DNA from: Siphonodentalium dalli
Taxonomy: Eukaryota; Mollusca; Scaphopoda; Gadilida; Siphonodentaliidae
Reading direction: 5' to 3'
DNA: 64,000 nucleotides
Assembly: GCA_032622095.1 (NCBI GenBank)
Contig: CP136066.1
Coordinates: 156,139,152 to 156,203,151 of the forward strand
Shown: one piece after another, positions 35,041-48,212 of the stretch
Position numbering within the stretch: the first letter of the stretch is position 1
Layout: each line of letters begins with the position of its first letter
Program-made: the position numbers and the translations under genes
Notes under the pieces: model-generated
Databases searched by the model: none
What the model was told of the DNA's origin: nothing
The model's input: the letters and a program-made list of their open reading frames with translations, nothing else

Positions 35041-36900
35041 TCATTGAAATTCGTCAACCGGCCGGCGGTGGAGATACAGATTTGCTCGGGCGGAAAAAAA
35101 AGCATTTTCAGAAAACAAAGATGAATACTCTAGAACGGAAAATCCGGGGGCTCTATGGTGAATTAAATTACCATCTGGGAGTGTCCACATCCCTGCAATT
35201 ATGGGCTCGATCCGATCATGGGTATCTGATGTTCCCCCTCTCTCTACCTGGATTAAAATCCTCAACATTGATATATCGAATACTCTGAATTTGATAGGGG
35301 CGCTTTATATACGACCCATTTATTCAATTCACGATAAAAAAAAACTTATGTACAAGAAAAATTGAATGTTGGACGGATGTTGAATGTGCTCTCTGTTCAA
35401 CATTCGACAGCGAAAACTACACGTTGCAGGCAAGCGTTCTATGGTGAATTAAAGTAGCACCTGGAAGTTTACACAATGCCTCAAAATGTGGGCAGTGAAA
35501 ACCACACACGCCAGGCTGGGAGTTATTTTGATAGGAACGCTGTATATACGACCCAGTTATCTCATTCAAGTTACAAAAACTTATGTACAAGACAAATTGA
35601 ATGTTGAACGCATGTTGAATGTTAAATTGTTCTAACTTCACACGAATGTTAAAATGAATGTGCTCTCTGTACAACATTTGCCAGCGAAAACTACACGGAA
35701 CGGAAATTCCCAGCGCTCTATGGTGAATTAAAGCAGCATCTCGGAGTGTACACATGCCTCAAAATTTGGGCCCGATCCGATCATGGGTTTATGCTGTGCC
35801 AAGCTATCTCTATACCTGAATTAAAAATCCAAAAAAATGAGAATCGAGGTATCGAATACTCTGATTTTGATAAGGCGCTATATATACGACCCACTTCCTG
35901 CATTCACGTTAAAAAAAACGTTGAATGAATGTTGAATGTTGCGCTAACTCCACACGAATGTTAAATGTGCTCTCTGTTCAACATTCGCCAAAGAAAACCA
36001 CACACGCTAGGCGAGTGCTATATGGTGAATTGAAGTAGCATCTGGTAGTGTACACATACCTGCTAACATGGGCCCGATCCGATCATTGGTTTATGCCATG
36101 CCCTCTCTACCCGAGTCAAAAAACCTCGAAAAAAGTCCGAATGTTGAACAGCTCTCTGTTCAACATTCGCCAGTGAAAACCACACATGTTAGGTGGGGCT
36201 CTACTGCATGTTTATGGGAGGCTAAATTCACATTTATTAATAATTGTGCTGAAGCACAATCAAATTGCGCTGAAGCACAATCAAATTGCGCTGAAGCGCA
36301 ATTCAATTGCGCTGAAACGCAATCTAGCTTGATTCATATCAATTGCGCTGAAGCGCAATCGAATTGCACTGAAGCGCAATTATTGTTACAAGCTTACACC
36401 CCTGAATAGATATATTATTCCATTAATTAACTGGGGATTCCCATAAATAATTGCACTGAAGCGAAATTGAATTGCGCTGATGAACAATTAATTTTCTATT
36501 GGATTTATTCATTAATTAACTGGGGGGTTTAGCCATATATGTAAAATTAATTGCGCTTCAGCTGAAGCGCAATTGAATTGCGCTGTAGTACAATTATTAA
36601 TAAATGTGAATTTGTTGAATGTTGTGCTAACTTCACATGAATGTTGAATAGATGTTCTCTGTTCAACATTCGCCAGCAAAACTACACATGCCTGGCAAGC
36701 GCCCTGTGGTGAATTAAAGTAGCATCTGGGTCTGTACATGTGCCTCAAACTTTGGGCCCGATCCGATCATAGGTATATGATGTGGACCCTCCCTCTATAC
36801 CTGAATTAAAACTACTTAAAAATGAGTATCAAATACTCTATGATTTTGATAGGGGCGCTATATATGCGACCCTCTTATTCAATTCACGTTAAAAAAAAAA
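35041..36900. repeat. Array of ~300-bp dispersed-repeat units (about 5)
   Basis: Recurring phrases ctctatggtgaattaaa, gggc(c/t)cgatccgatcat, ataggggcgct(a/t)tatatacgaccc and gttgaatgttgaatgt appear near 35150, 35440, 35720, 36030 and 36720. The minus-strand frames at 35041 and 35417 are repeats of one another and not genes. The 36224-36613 fold-back is embedded. Confidence 0.75.
36224..36613. repeat. Fold-back with an 18-20-bp palindromic minisatellite core
   Basis: Outer arms aaattcacatttattaataa (36224-) and complement (to 36613). Inside are multiple units of caattgcgctgaagcgcaat, itself a palindrome around TGAA, on both sides of a ttaattaactggggg segment that occurs twice. This creates a nested hairpin array. 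Confidence 0.75.
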
Positions 36901-37013
36901 AATGTTGAATGTTGTGCTAACTTCTCGAAACCAGAAATGAATGCTTTTCGCCAAGTTCGCAGATATATGCAAACATATTAAATGTTCAGTAATGGCTGTC
37001 GATGGGCACTCAC

Positions 37014-37116
37014 CAGGGAGGCTAAAGTAGAGGCAAATAAGAGTTTGGCTCCCAACTGTCCTCTTTTTATCAACGGCTGCTAAACTGTTTTTAAAGTCTA
37101 AAACTGCCTTTTCCAT
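37014..37116 (-). CDS. Candidate first coding exon, unrecognised
   Basis: The minus-strand ATG at 37116 has a favourable context (AACATGG), 34 codons (MEKAVLDFKNSLAAVDKKRT..., ICLYFSL) and a strong donor, CTG|GTGAGT (phase 1). The peptide is not low-complexity. It cannot be joined by phase to the 34477-34729 frame without another exon in the repeat-filled gap. It may belong to the same unknown minus-strand gene or be spurious. Confidence 0.3.
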
Positions 37117-37350
37117 GTTCAATCAAAGAACTCCACAATTATCTGGTTATATATGAATGTCTAACCAGGTCTAACCATTGTTTTGCTGCAACATTGCAAA
37201 CACTATGTCCGGAATCATGTCAACTTGAAGCATACGACATCCTGCCCACTAATGGAACTTTTCATTTACTTAAATCCGAAATTAATAGTCAATTAAGTGT
37301 CTTGTTTCCTGGGGTCCATTAGTGCATAACACTGAGCCCTGATTATTCAA
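37117..37350. other. Upstream flank of the 37.1-kb candidate exon
   Basis: Unique-looking sequence with no further feature I can support. Confidence 0.4.
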
Positions 37351-37351
37351 G

Positions 37352-37792
37352 TGTGCAGATAGTGAGTCTTGTCATTTGCAGAATGGGGTCCCCAGAAGGA
37401 AGGAATTTAATAATGCTATCCCGCATGGTGGGCTAGCATCATCAAATTCACCCTATGGGAAGCTCATTCTACTTAGGCCTCAACTTCTATGGCTGATCTA
37501 GGGTCAGATTGAAGTTCCCCAGTTGAAGTTGGTGATGTTCACCCATTAGTCACCTCAACTATGCAGTTTATATTCTGCAAATTAGGGGATATAGAACCTT
37601 CCAAGAAGGGAAAAAGTAACTAAAACAATGTTAATTTTAAACAATAAATACTTCCCATAAGATGAGGCCTAAGCAGAATGAGGTCACCAGAGGGTAAATT
37701 TGGTGATGCTAACCCGCTGTGTGGGATAGCATCATTAAATTTACCCTTTGGGGGACCTCATTCTGCAAATGACAGACCCACTATTACAGGCT
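37352..37792. mobile_element. Hairpin-rich MITE family, copy 1 (~440 bp)
   Basis: Termini gtcatttgcagaatg(g/a)gg and the complement cctcattctgcaaatgac. Just inside each end lies an imperfect palindrome built from cagagggtgaattt(a/g)gtgatgcta and its complement. The centre has attaggggatatagaa and tggggaactt blocks. At least six related copies occur in the window (40.3-41.5, 51.0-51.5, 55.8-56.1, 56.8-57.2 kb). Confidence 0.75.
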
Positions 37793-38730
37793 TGTGTGCA
37801 TTGGCCCCGACTAGCCCAATATTGGTTCCGTTGTACATCTGTGTATAAATCAACAACAGTAATGGGGGGAAAACTCTATTATGTGAGTATAATTATGGGG
37901 TCATGGCTCAGTCAGAAGGTGAATAACACATTCGGTCGTCATGAGCTGTGAATTTTGATGGCAAAGCTGTTTCGATATTATTGGTAATACTAGTCCAAGT
38001 CATGTATTTAAATTTAGATTCAAACAGCTGTATCAAATTCAGATTCCCAATGGGAATGAACAATTTATAACAGAGATGGACCCAAAATAAAATAAAAGAA
38101 ACCATAAGTCAAGTTTGTTACACAACTCGATCAAAAACAATGATTTGTATGATTATCAAGAAAAATAGGCAAACTGGTAACCCATTGATAACTGAATAGT
38201 TGCTTATGTGTAAATAATTGATTCCCATTGATTCATTTTCAGGGAAATTAAGCTAATATGGCCATCTGCTGAACTTATTGGAATGATGTTTCTCATCATA
38301 CTATCTGCTTGTATATCTAAACAAGTTGGATATATCTAGACTGGTTCCTGATCCAACAAGACAGTCAATGACTGAGGTCGCTCACCAGACAGCAAAGAAC
38401 ACTTTTCAAGTTTACCAAATATGTTCTAGTGAAGTGGTGGATGTGGGAGTGTTAAATGTCATGTTGAAAGATTTGAACAATACATGATAGATTGTTGTTG
38501 TAACTGGGAATTAATTACCTCTAGCAGATCTCCCGGGAATGTTTATAAAAATGTCAGATTTCACTTGACATGTGTAGGCATACCCCGCATACAGTTAGAG
38601 CCAAATTAAATGCTTCTTAATAATGATTCCCTGTCAAGAATTTGAGTAAATATTATTTTTGGGACCAGGGTGGCAGAAGCAGTGAAGGGGGCACAACCTT
38701 CATAAATGTAATGGCATTAGTTATTCAATT
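37793..38730. other. Spacer, no gene seen
   Basis: Unique-looking DNA. The short segment aagacagtcaatgactg at about 38359 recurs at 39346, so part is dispersed. No coding evidence. Confidence 0.4.
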
Positions 38731-40330
38731 TTCAAAAAATGTTAAATATATATATATATATATATTTTAAATATTTTAAAAAAACAAAACAATTCCACAT
38801 TTTTTTTAAATATTCTTTTATTTTTTAATATATAATTTTTTGTCTTTTCTGTGCTTTTTTTTTATTAAAGAGTTAAATCTAAAAAAAAATTGGAGTTATG
38901 TCCCTGACCCCACCCAAATTTGACCCAGTGACCTCATTTTAACAAATCTGAACCCCAGTCACCCACGGATCCTTCATACCAAATATGAACCCATTTGGCC
39001 TGATGGTAATTGAGAAGATGCTTAAAAGAACTAGAGGTGTGACTGTCCCAATGGGACTACGGATACCCCCCTGTTTTTAAAATACTAAGATGTTTCACAT
39101 GTCAGTAAACATTTAGTTAAAATAATAAAATAACAGTTCCCATTGCAGGTGTACAACCATAACCCTAATCTTAAACCTATTGACCAAAAAATGTAGGAAT
39201 AAAAGCTTGGACAAAATTATGTATGTTGCGAAAAAAATTCTAAGTCGAAAAAGGGGAATAACTCCACACAAAACATGTCGGACAGACGTCATAATCGCAG
39301 GTGCACAGGTTCCCATGGTACTAAATATCAGTGCTAAGATTAAACAAGACAGTCAATGACTGTGGGGTCGCTGACCAGACTGCAAAGACTGATAAGACTG
39401 GGACTCTGGAGACCAAAACAGTGAGCACTTTTTATAATCACTTTAAAAGAAGTAGATTTAAACAGGATATGTGGCTAGAGAGACTTCAAGTATGTAGCTT
39501 GGTAAAAAACCACCTTGAAATTGCCAACTGTACACTACTGATCACCCCCCCTCCTCCAGCTCAACAAGTCCCCTCCCGACCGGGATCCAGACTCCCAAGT
39601 CTTAGGTTGGAATTTCACAACCGACACCTCAAACTTTCTCAATTGTTGGAAATTTCCAATCTCACAAGCGCCTTTTTCTAAAACCATTTAAACATGTTTG
39701 AAGCCCAATTATCCATGGACCCAAAACACAATACATGTATGTCAGACCAATCAGTCAGGTGGTTCCAAGGTAGATGTGTTAATGAATTTGGTATTTCTAT
39801 GATTTTATTGGACACAAAAGTGTTAACTCCCCATAGACTGCCATTTCTTGACAGTTGACCTCATTTTAACAAATCTATATAGTCACTATAGGATCTTCCT
39901 GATTCCTCCATACTATATGTAAGCTAAATAGTCCAAAATCCCTTGAGAAGACATTTTAAGAATTACTATAGAGACATATAGTTATGTCCCTGGTCCCACC
40001 CTTTTAACCTGGTGACCCCATCTGAATAAATTTGAATCCCAGACACCAAAGAACCCTTCATACATATCATAAATATCAGTCAAATAGACCTGATGGTCCT
40101 TGTGAAGGAAGCATATTAAGAGGGAAACTGTCCTTCGCTTGGCCCCTATTTGACCAGGTGACCCCATTAAAAAAATCTGAATTGCAGTCAAGGAAGAACA
40201 TTCCATTCTATATAAGCCAACTAGTTCTTGCAAACATATTTTAAGAATTACTATGTAGTGAAATAGTTAAGTCTCTTGCTCTGCCCTTATTTGACTTTGT
40301 GATCCCATTTTCACAAATCTGATAAGGATA
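38731..40330. repeat. SINE-like dispersed repeats and AT tracts
   Basis: (TA)n at about 38746-38765, then several diverged units with gagttatgtccctg, cccagtgacctcattt and ccttcataccaaatatga (38890, 39840, 39975, 40120). The block 39170-39330 (ccaaaaaatgtaggaataaaagc) matches the 45-48-kb repeats. No gene. Confidence 0.65.
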
Positions 40331-41460
40331 AAAATTAAGTTCCCCAGTTGAAGTTGGTGATATTCACCCATTGGGCACCTCATTTATGAATTTTATCTTC
40401 TGCAAATTAGGGGATATAGAAACTTCCTAGAAGGGAAATTTAACTAACAACAATGTAAATTTGATACTATAGATACTTCCCAGAAGATGAGGCCTAAGCA
40501 GAATGAGGTCGTCAGAGGGTGAATTTGGTGATGCTAGCCTGCTGTGCCGGATAGCATCACAAAAAGCGTGTCTGTTCCTACATTGTGTATGCCTGGCCTC
40601 AAGCAACACAATGTATTATACAACAAGCCTTGAAATAGTGTGATAGTGTGTCTGTCATTTGCAGAGTGAGGTCCCCAGAGGGTGAATTTAGTGACGCTAA
40701 ATTCACCCTCTGGGGACCTCATTCTGATAAAGTCCTCAACTGCTATGGAAGACCTAGAATAAAATTGAATTTCCCCAGTTGAAGTTGGTGATGTTCACCC
40801 ATTGGGCCCCTCAATTATGAATTTTATCTTCTGCAAATTAGGGGATATAGAAACTTCCTAGAAGGGAAATTTAACTAACAACAATGTAAATTTGATACTA
40901 TAGATACTTCCCAGAAGATGAGGCCTACGCAGAATGAGGTCCCCAAATGGTGAATTTGGTGATGCTAGCCTTGAATCAAGCTTTGAAATAGTCTGTCTGT
41001 TATTTGCAGAATGAGGTACCCAGAGGGTGAATTTAGTGAGGCTATCCTGCACAGCGGGCTAGTATCACTAAATTCACCCTCTGGGGACCTCATTCTGATA
41101 AGGCCCTCAACTGCTATGGAAGACCTAGAATAAGATTGAAGTTCCCCAGATGACATTGGTGATGTTCACCCATTGGGCACCTCAATCATGAATTTTATCT
41201 TCTGCAAATTAAGGGATACAGAAACTTCCTAGAAGGGAAATTTAACTAACAACAATGTAAATTTGATACTATAGATACTCCCCAGAAGATGAGGCCTAAG
41301 CAGAATGAGATCTTGAGACTCTAGATACTTCCAAGAAGATGAGGCCTAAGCGGAATACGGTTCTCAGAGGGTGTATTTGGTTATGCTAGCCTGCTGTGTA
41401 GGATAGCGTCACTAAATTCACCCTCTGGGAACCTCATTCTACAAATGCCAGGCACTCTTT
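40331..41460. mobile_element. Cluster of three hairpin-rich MITE copies
   Basis: Repeated blocks agttgaagttggtgat(a/g)ttcaccc (40335, 40775, 41155) and cagaagatgaggcct (40482, 40913, 41286), with the cagagggtgaattt hairpins (40510-40570, 40677-40722, 41021-41094, 41364-41440). They look tandemly duplicated or nested. Same family as 37352-37792. Confidence 0.75.
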
Positions 41461-43149
41461 GAGAAAATGAAATTAATCTGATTTTAATGACCACTGAGTG
41501 ATAATATAAACAACAAGGGTGCTTCATTGATAACACCATTAATCTCATTTAAATTATGGATGACATGAATACACTCCCTGGGGACTCTGTCTAAGGCTGC
41601 AGAAGCTCTCTTTATCTCTCTATCTGCCTTGCCATGTCTATCAGTTCATATAGTCCAGGCACATTAGACATGGAAGTGGAAAAGTAAGGAAATAAATCGG
41701 GGAAAGCTGATTTTTTTATATTATTTTGGCCATAACATCGCGGACGCGTCACGAAAAGTCCCCTAAAATCCGATTTGAGCTTTCTGAGTTACATCATTTT
41801 TTCCATATAATTAAACAAAACAATATTTTTCACAATGATGGAAATAATTGGATGTTGTAACAATTTTTCAGCCGAAACGTATACAAAAAGCACTCAATAT
41901 TGTTCGATATACAATTCTCGAACCAACGACACCCATTCAAAGGGAAATATCGAATGAATTTCGCATATATAGATATGAAATAAAACACTGAGCCAAAATA
42001 CTGACGATTTTGAAGACAAACTGATGTATTCGATGTCGGATTTCTCAGGCTTCTCAAAACATAGGCGCAAGCTATCTATTTTAAAAACTGCACAGACACC
42101 ACCCCGTCGCTATAATAGGCAGAACTAGCGAGTACGCACATCATAAGTTGTCAAAACTTGTAAAAACATAACCCTACCCCCGAAACTGGTTGTCAACGAT
42201 CTGGTCGTATTTTGATATTCTATTTTGTCTAAGCTAGTCATATGCATTACTAAGTTATACCAGTATATGTGAAATATGAGTACGAGAGCGAATATAGTGA
42301 CACGATCAGAATACTACAAACGCGGTCATGAAATGGCTGTCAAAATGGCCGCAACCACCAAGCTAAGCCGAAATGGTGGCAACTTATTATATAACCACCT
42401 AGTAGGTAAAATACGTATTAACAATATACAAGTCTGTTGTTAAATATCTTTAAAGGTACACAGTTCATTAAAACAGGCCCATGTGGAGGATTTATCGGCC
42501 ATTGCAACGCAGGTCAAACCCAATGAATTACGTCTTTAAAATTTCGGGTTTTCTGTTTACAGTCGGGGCCAAAAATAATAATTTCGGGCATGCAACATAC
42601 GAAGTAATGTTTCGCCACACAGTGTATGGTAGTTTCGTTCGGCGTGATGATAAATTATTGAATGGAACGCAGAAACTTAAGTGCATATCCTTGCGGTATA
42701 AATAGTAGTTACATTTCCGGATTGTTCATCACTGTACATGATAATAAACCACACACGTATGTTGCAATTCTTATTATATTGCAAAGAAACCGCCACCTCT
42801 TCAAAAGATTAGCACTGCATCACACCAGATCAAATAGACAGCACATCGTACAGTTGATATACGACTAATTTTCGTGCTGCTTCCAAACCGGTCTCTTAGT
42901 AAACAATTTGTTCAACTTACTTCAGTCGGCAACTTACAACTGGAATATGCTATTACGCAATGTACAATATTAGTTTTCCGTATTTTGTTGTTTGAAAATA
43001 TCTTGCCAAAACCACCCATGAACTTGTGCAAAATATCAGGTGATCATCGTTTAAAGCTGTTATTTCAGCGTTGAACATTGACTCAATGTTGCTAGTTATG
43101 GTTGTTAGTTCAGCAGATATGTGTAACATTAGGGAGAAGGGATACACAC
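41461..43149. other. Spacer, no gene supported
   Basis: Open frames of 66-75 codons on both strands lack motifs and splice context. A single TTAAAGGTACACAG-type end occurs near 42450 without a partner I could find. Confidence 0.4.
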
Positions 43150-43855
43150 GGTAATGCGGTTGCAGAAAACATAGTACCCTTCGCGTATATGTGACCTTGG
43201 TGAATATAACCAAATATTATTTCCAGGTATAAAGACAGTCTCTGTCACAGAGTATGTGGGCAATTTTGGTCAAGTTTAGATTTTTTTAAAGAAAGTATAT
43301 GGTACTCCTTTGTGTTTTGATAAATTGCTTTCATAGTATACCACCATGCATTCTTGTGATAACAGCGAAATATTCGTGTTTTATTACTTATTCTTAGGCA
43401 AAAATTACTAATATTTTAAGACACGGAGAATATAATCTACACAATTCACCCATTACTCTATGAATATCTCTCATACTGCTCTATAGCAGTGTATTTCGAA
43501 AGGTTTGATGGTGTATATATCAAAAGAAACGATGACCGGTCACATTAGTGATACTGCTATGAGCACATATATTTCGGCTTCTATGAAAGGTCACAGAATC
43601 AATTCTTCGCTATTAAATTTCATTTTACAGTGTAGTGTACATATATATCACACGATTCAAGATAAATAGTGCAGAAAAATTTGCCTTATTCTCCCGTTTC
43701 TTTGCGGTCAAAAAGTCCAGATTTAACCATTTTATGAGACCTTGCTTTTCGCTATATCTCTCGCGATATATATTAGAGATAATTCGCACATACCCGATAA
43801 AATGTTTCTCTTATTCTCTGCAATCATTCTTCCTCACATATTTCGAGCGTGTTGT
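43150..43855 (-). repeat. Dispersed repeat, copy 2 (uninterrupted, inverted relative to copy 1)
   Basis: Reverse-complement partner of 30885-32205. It lacks the 592-bp TTAA MITE and so serves as the empty site (near 43385-43400). It is otherwise collinear, with point differences. Confidence 0.8.
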
Positions 43856-44390
43856 CACTCTTATGGGACTAGCTATTCAATTATGCATAAAATGTAAATT
43901 TCATTCTATTTTGGCCATTTTGGGACTTCAATTCAACTTATATGGTTCACGGCTAAGCATTGTTTGTATGTATGTCAATGTATTATGAATTTGGAATTAA
44001 TTGATCTACACATGACTGCATTCCCATATGGCCTGATGGAGATGCTTCAGAATTTGAACCATTCCGAAAAATCAAGATATCTCAAAAAGCTCAACTCGGA
44101 TATTAGGGGACTTTTGCCACGTTGTTCATAAACATGTTCTTATTGATCCCTGAAAAAATCAGTTTTCCCCGATTTTTTACACTAGTGAAACCTTATGTGC
44201 CTGGACTACATAGGAGAGTTGCCTTGTAATGGGAATTTAAATAAATATACTTTATTTACCTGTGAGTTAGGATATGAGATAGGGTGGAATGATGTTGGTT
44301 GGGGTGGGGTTCTGGGTCATGTGGGGGGGGGGGGTTATATTTTTTGTTTGTATGTTAAATTGATAAAGGAGTTTCTGAATTTTTTATTAT
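43856..44390. other. Spacer with a G run
   Basis: A run of 13 G lies at about 44322-44334 in a G-rich segment. No gene is seen. Confidence 0.45.
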
Positions 44391-45190
44391 TTTTTGGGGA
44401 ATTATGGCCCTGGCTCCACCACTATTTGGCCCAGTGACCCCATTTGAACACATCTGAACCCCAGTCATTCAATGACCCCACATACCAAATATAAACTAAA
44501 TCGGCTTAATGGTTATTGACAAGAAGTCGTTATAAGAATTACCAAGGAGGAATATAGTTATGGCCCTGGTTTCGCAACTGTTTGACACAGTGACCTCATT
44601 TGAACAAATATTAATGACAGTCACCTAGGGAACATCCACCCCAAATATGATCGAAATGCCAAAATGTAATTTTTTGGTTTTTAGAGTTATGTCCCTGGCT
44701 CTGCCCCTAATTGACCCAGTGACCCAATTTGAACAAATCTGATTCCCAGTCACCCAAGGTCCCTCAGTACCAAATATAAGCTAATTCGGCCCAATATTTG
44801 TGTAGAAGAAGTCATTGTAAGAATTACTATGAGTTATGGCCCTGGTTTCTCAACTAATTGACCGGGTGACCTCATTTGAACAAGGACCCTCCATACCAAA
44901 TATTAGCTAAATCGGCACAATGGTTATGGACAAGAAGTTGTTGTAAGAATTACTGTGGAGGAATAGAATTATGGCCCTGGTTTCGCAACTATTTGACCCA
45001 GTGACCTCATTTGAACAAATCTGAATGAGAGTCACCTAGGGAACATCCACACCAAATATGAACCAATTTGGTATGATGGTTTCAGAGGAGAAGATGTTTA
45101 AAAAAAAAGTTGACGGACGGACAGACAGACGGACAGACGGACGACGAGTGATGACTATAGCTCCACCGGAGACTTCGTCTCAGGTGAGCT
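44391..45190 (+). repeat. Tandem SINE-like array, ~150-bp unit x5
   Basis: Units with ttatggccctggct, ttgacccagtgac, catttgaacaaat and accaaatat, ending in a ggacggacagac tail and gctccaccggagacttcgt/ctcaggtgagct, an inverted-repeat 3' end. The same 3' end recurs at 45800, 46740, 47670 and 55380. Confidence 0.75.
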
Positions 45191-45357
45191 AAAAACATTG
45201 ACCGAAAAATGTAGGAATAAAAGCTCGGACAAAATTATGCAAAAAAGTTTCTAAGTCGAAAAAGGGGGATAACTCCACCAAAAAATGTCGGACAGACGTC
45301 ATAATCGCAGGTGCACAAGTTCCCATGGTACTAAATATCTGTGCCACGTTTTAAACA
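45191..45357 (+). repeat. Partial repeat unit before the 928-bp array
   Basis: Shares ccgaaaaatgtaggaataaaagctcggac and tcggacagacgtcataatcgcagg with 39180-39320 and with the array units. Confidence 0.65.
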
Positions 45358-48114
45358 AATTGACCGAAAAGTGTAGGAATAAAAGCTCGGACAAAAGTAT
45401 ACATGTCGAAAAAGGGGGGATAACTCCACTAAAAAAAGTCTGACAGATGTCATAATCGTAGGTGCAAAGGTTCCCATGGTGGTTGATGTCTGTGCCAAGT
45501 TTCACGGAAATTGATAAAAAAAACGACTGAGAAAAACTCCGGACAAATTTGTGTCCACGGACGGACAAGCTGACTCCAGTATACCGCCCCCTAACTTCGT
45601 TGCGGGGGGTATAATTACTATGGAGGGAAAGAGTTATGGCCCTGGCCTCGCAACTATTTGACCCAGTGACCTCATTTGAACAAATCTGAATGTGAGTCAC
45701 CTAGGGAACATCCACACCAAATATGAACCCATTCGGTCTTATGGTTCCAGAGGAGAAGACGTTTAAACAATTGTTGACGGGCGGACGGACGGATGAGGAG
45801 TTATGACTATAGCTCCACCGGAGACTTCGTTTCCGGTGAACTAAAAACTGTGCATGTATCAAAAGGTAGTAAGTAACCTGACCCCATCCGCCCGACCCAG
45901 TGTATATAACAATTTAGTTCCCTCCCATTTTCTTTTCTGTTATCTTACATACAATATAATCTTCAGGTCATTTCCATCATTTTCTTGATTAATGCTTCTG
46001 TTTTACTTATTATTTTCTGGGTTTTTTTTCTAATTTGGGTTTGATATAATTGTTTGTTTTTTTGTTTTGATAACTGAAATCATAGGGTACACCCAGCAGC
46101 TATTTTGACATAGCCATTCATAAGGCAGACACAACATTGCGTAAGAAATAAAACATTGGACACTATGAATAACAAGACAAAGATCTAGATACTTCAATTG
46201 TTCAATTATTAAACTATAAAATTTGTGACACAAAAATATTTGTACTTCAACAGTAAAATTGACCGAAAAATGTAGGAATAAAAGCTCGGACAAAAGTATA
46301 CATGTTGCGAAAATTTTCTAAGTCGAAAAAGGGGGATAACTCCACTAAAAAAAGTCCGACAGATGTCATAATCGTAGGTGCAAAGGTTCCCATGGTGGTT
46401 GATGTCTGTGCCAAGTTTCACGCAAATTGATCAAAAAACGACTGAGAAAAACTCCGGACAAATTTGTGTCCACGGACGGACAAGCTGACTCCAGTATACC
46501 CCCCCCCTAACTTCGTTGCGGGGGGTATAATTACTATGGAGGGAAAGAGTTATGGCCCTGGCCTCGCAACTATTTGACCCAGTGACCTTATTTGAACAAA
46601 TCTGAATGTGAGTCACCTAGGGAACATCCACAACAAATATGAACCCATTCGGTCTTATGGTTCCAGAGGAGAAGATGTTTAAAGAATTGTTGACGGGCGG
46701 ACGGACGGACGGATGGACGGACGAGGAGTTATGACTATAGCTCCACCGGAGACTTCGTTTCCGGTGAACTAAAAACTGTGCATGTATCAAAAGGTAGTAA
46801 GTAACCTGACCCCATCCGCCCGACCCAGTGTATATAACAATTTAGTTCCCTCCCATTTTCTTTTCTGTTATCTTACATACAATATAATCTTCAGGTCATT
46901 TCCATCATTTTCTTGATTAATGCTTCTGTTTTACTTATTATTTTCTGGTTTTTTTTTCTAATTTGGGTTTGATATAATTGTTTGTTTTTTTGTTTTGATA
47001 ACTGAAATCATAGGGTACACCCAGCAGCTATTTTGACATAGCCATTCATAAGGCAGACACAACATTGCGTAAGAAATAAAACATTGGACACTATGAATAA
47101 CAAGACAAAGATCTAGATACTTCAATTGTTCAATTATTAAACTATAAAATTTGTGACACAAAAATATTTGTACTTCAACAGTAAAATTGACCGAAAAATG
47201 TAGGAATAAAAGCTCGGACAAAAGTATACATGTTGCGAAAATTTTCTAAGTCGAAAAAGGGGGATAACTCCACTAAAAAAAGTCCGACAGATGTCATAAT
47301 CGTAGGTGCAAAGGTTCCCATGGTGGTTGATGTCTGTGCCAAGTTTCACGCAAATTGATCAAAAAACGACTGAGAAAAACTCCGGACAAATTTGTGTCCA
47401 CGGACGGACAAGCTGACTCCAGTATACCCCCCCCCTAACTTCGTTGCGGGGGGTATAATTACTATGGAGGGAAAGAGTTATGGCCCTGGCCTCGCAACTA
47501 TTTGACCCAGTGACCTCATTTGAACAAATCTGAATGTGAGTCACCTAGGGAACATCCACAACAAATATGAACCCATTCGGTCTTATGGTTCCAGAGGAGA
47601 AGATGTTTAAAGAATTGTTGACGGGCGGACGGACGGACGGATGGACGGACGAGGAGTTATGACTATAGCTCCACCGGAGACTTCGTTTCCGGTGAGCTAA
47701 AAACTGTGCATGTATCAAAAGGTAGTAAGTAACCTGACCCCATCCGCCCGACCCAGTGTATATAACAATTTATTTCCCTCCCATTTTCTTTTCTGTTATC
47801 TTACATACAATATAATCTTCAGGTCATTTCCATCATTTTCTTGATTTATGCTTCTGTTTTACTTATTATTTTCTGGGTTTTTTTTCTAATTTGGGTTTGA
47901 TATAATTGTTTGTTTGTTTTTTTGTTTTGATAACTGAAATCATAGGGTACACCCAGCAGCTATTTTGACATAGCCATTCATAATGCAGACACAACATTGC
48001 GTAAGAAATGCAGCATTGGACACTATGAATAACAAGACAAAGATCTAGATACTTCAATTGTTCAATTATTAAACTATAAAATTTGTGACACAAAAATATT
48101 TGTACTTCAACAGT
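45358..48114 (+). repeat. Tandem duplication of a ~0.9-kb segment, three copies
   Basis: Unit starts at 45358, 46258 and 47186 (periods 900 and 928). The last two copies differ by only a handful of substitutions over 928 bp. Each contains the tcgaaaaaggggg, cttcgttgcggggggtata and ctccaccggagacttcg repeats, followed by the same unique-looking 300 bp (caattatatcaaac and flanks). The minus-strand frames within are repeated copies of non-coding sequence. Confidence 0.9.
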
Positions 48115-48212
48115 CAGAGTATGACCCCTGATTAAAGCACATGACATAACTGAGATTTACATGATGATATACACAAAAATTTATGTTAACACTCAACAAG
48201 TCAGTTGCTTAA

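Noticed and set aside
44391-45190. hairpin plus ctaa at the SINE-like 3' end considered as a Helitron terminus
   Set aside because: The hairpin directly touches the CTAA and no 5' TC end or A-T insertion could be shown; left as a SINE-like repeat.
45299-48147. Minus-strand frames repeated with 928-bp period
   Set aside because: Identical non-coding repeat read in one frame; copies carry no protein motif.
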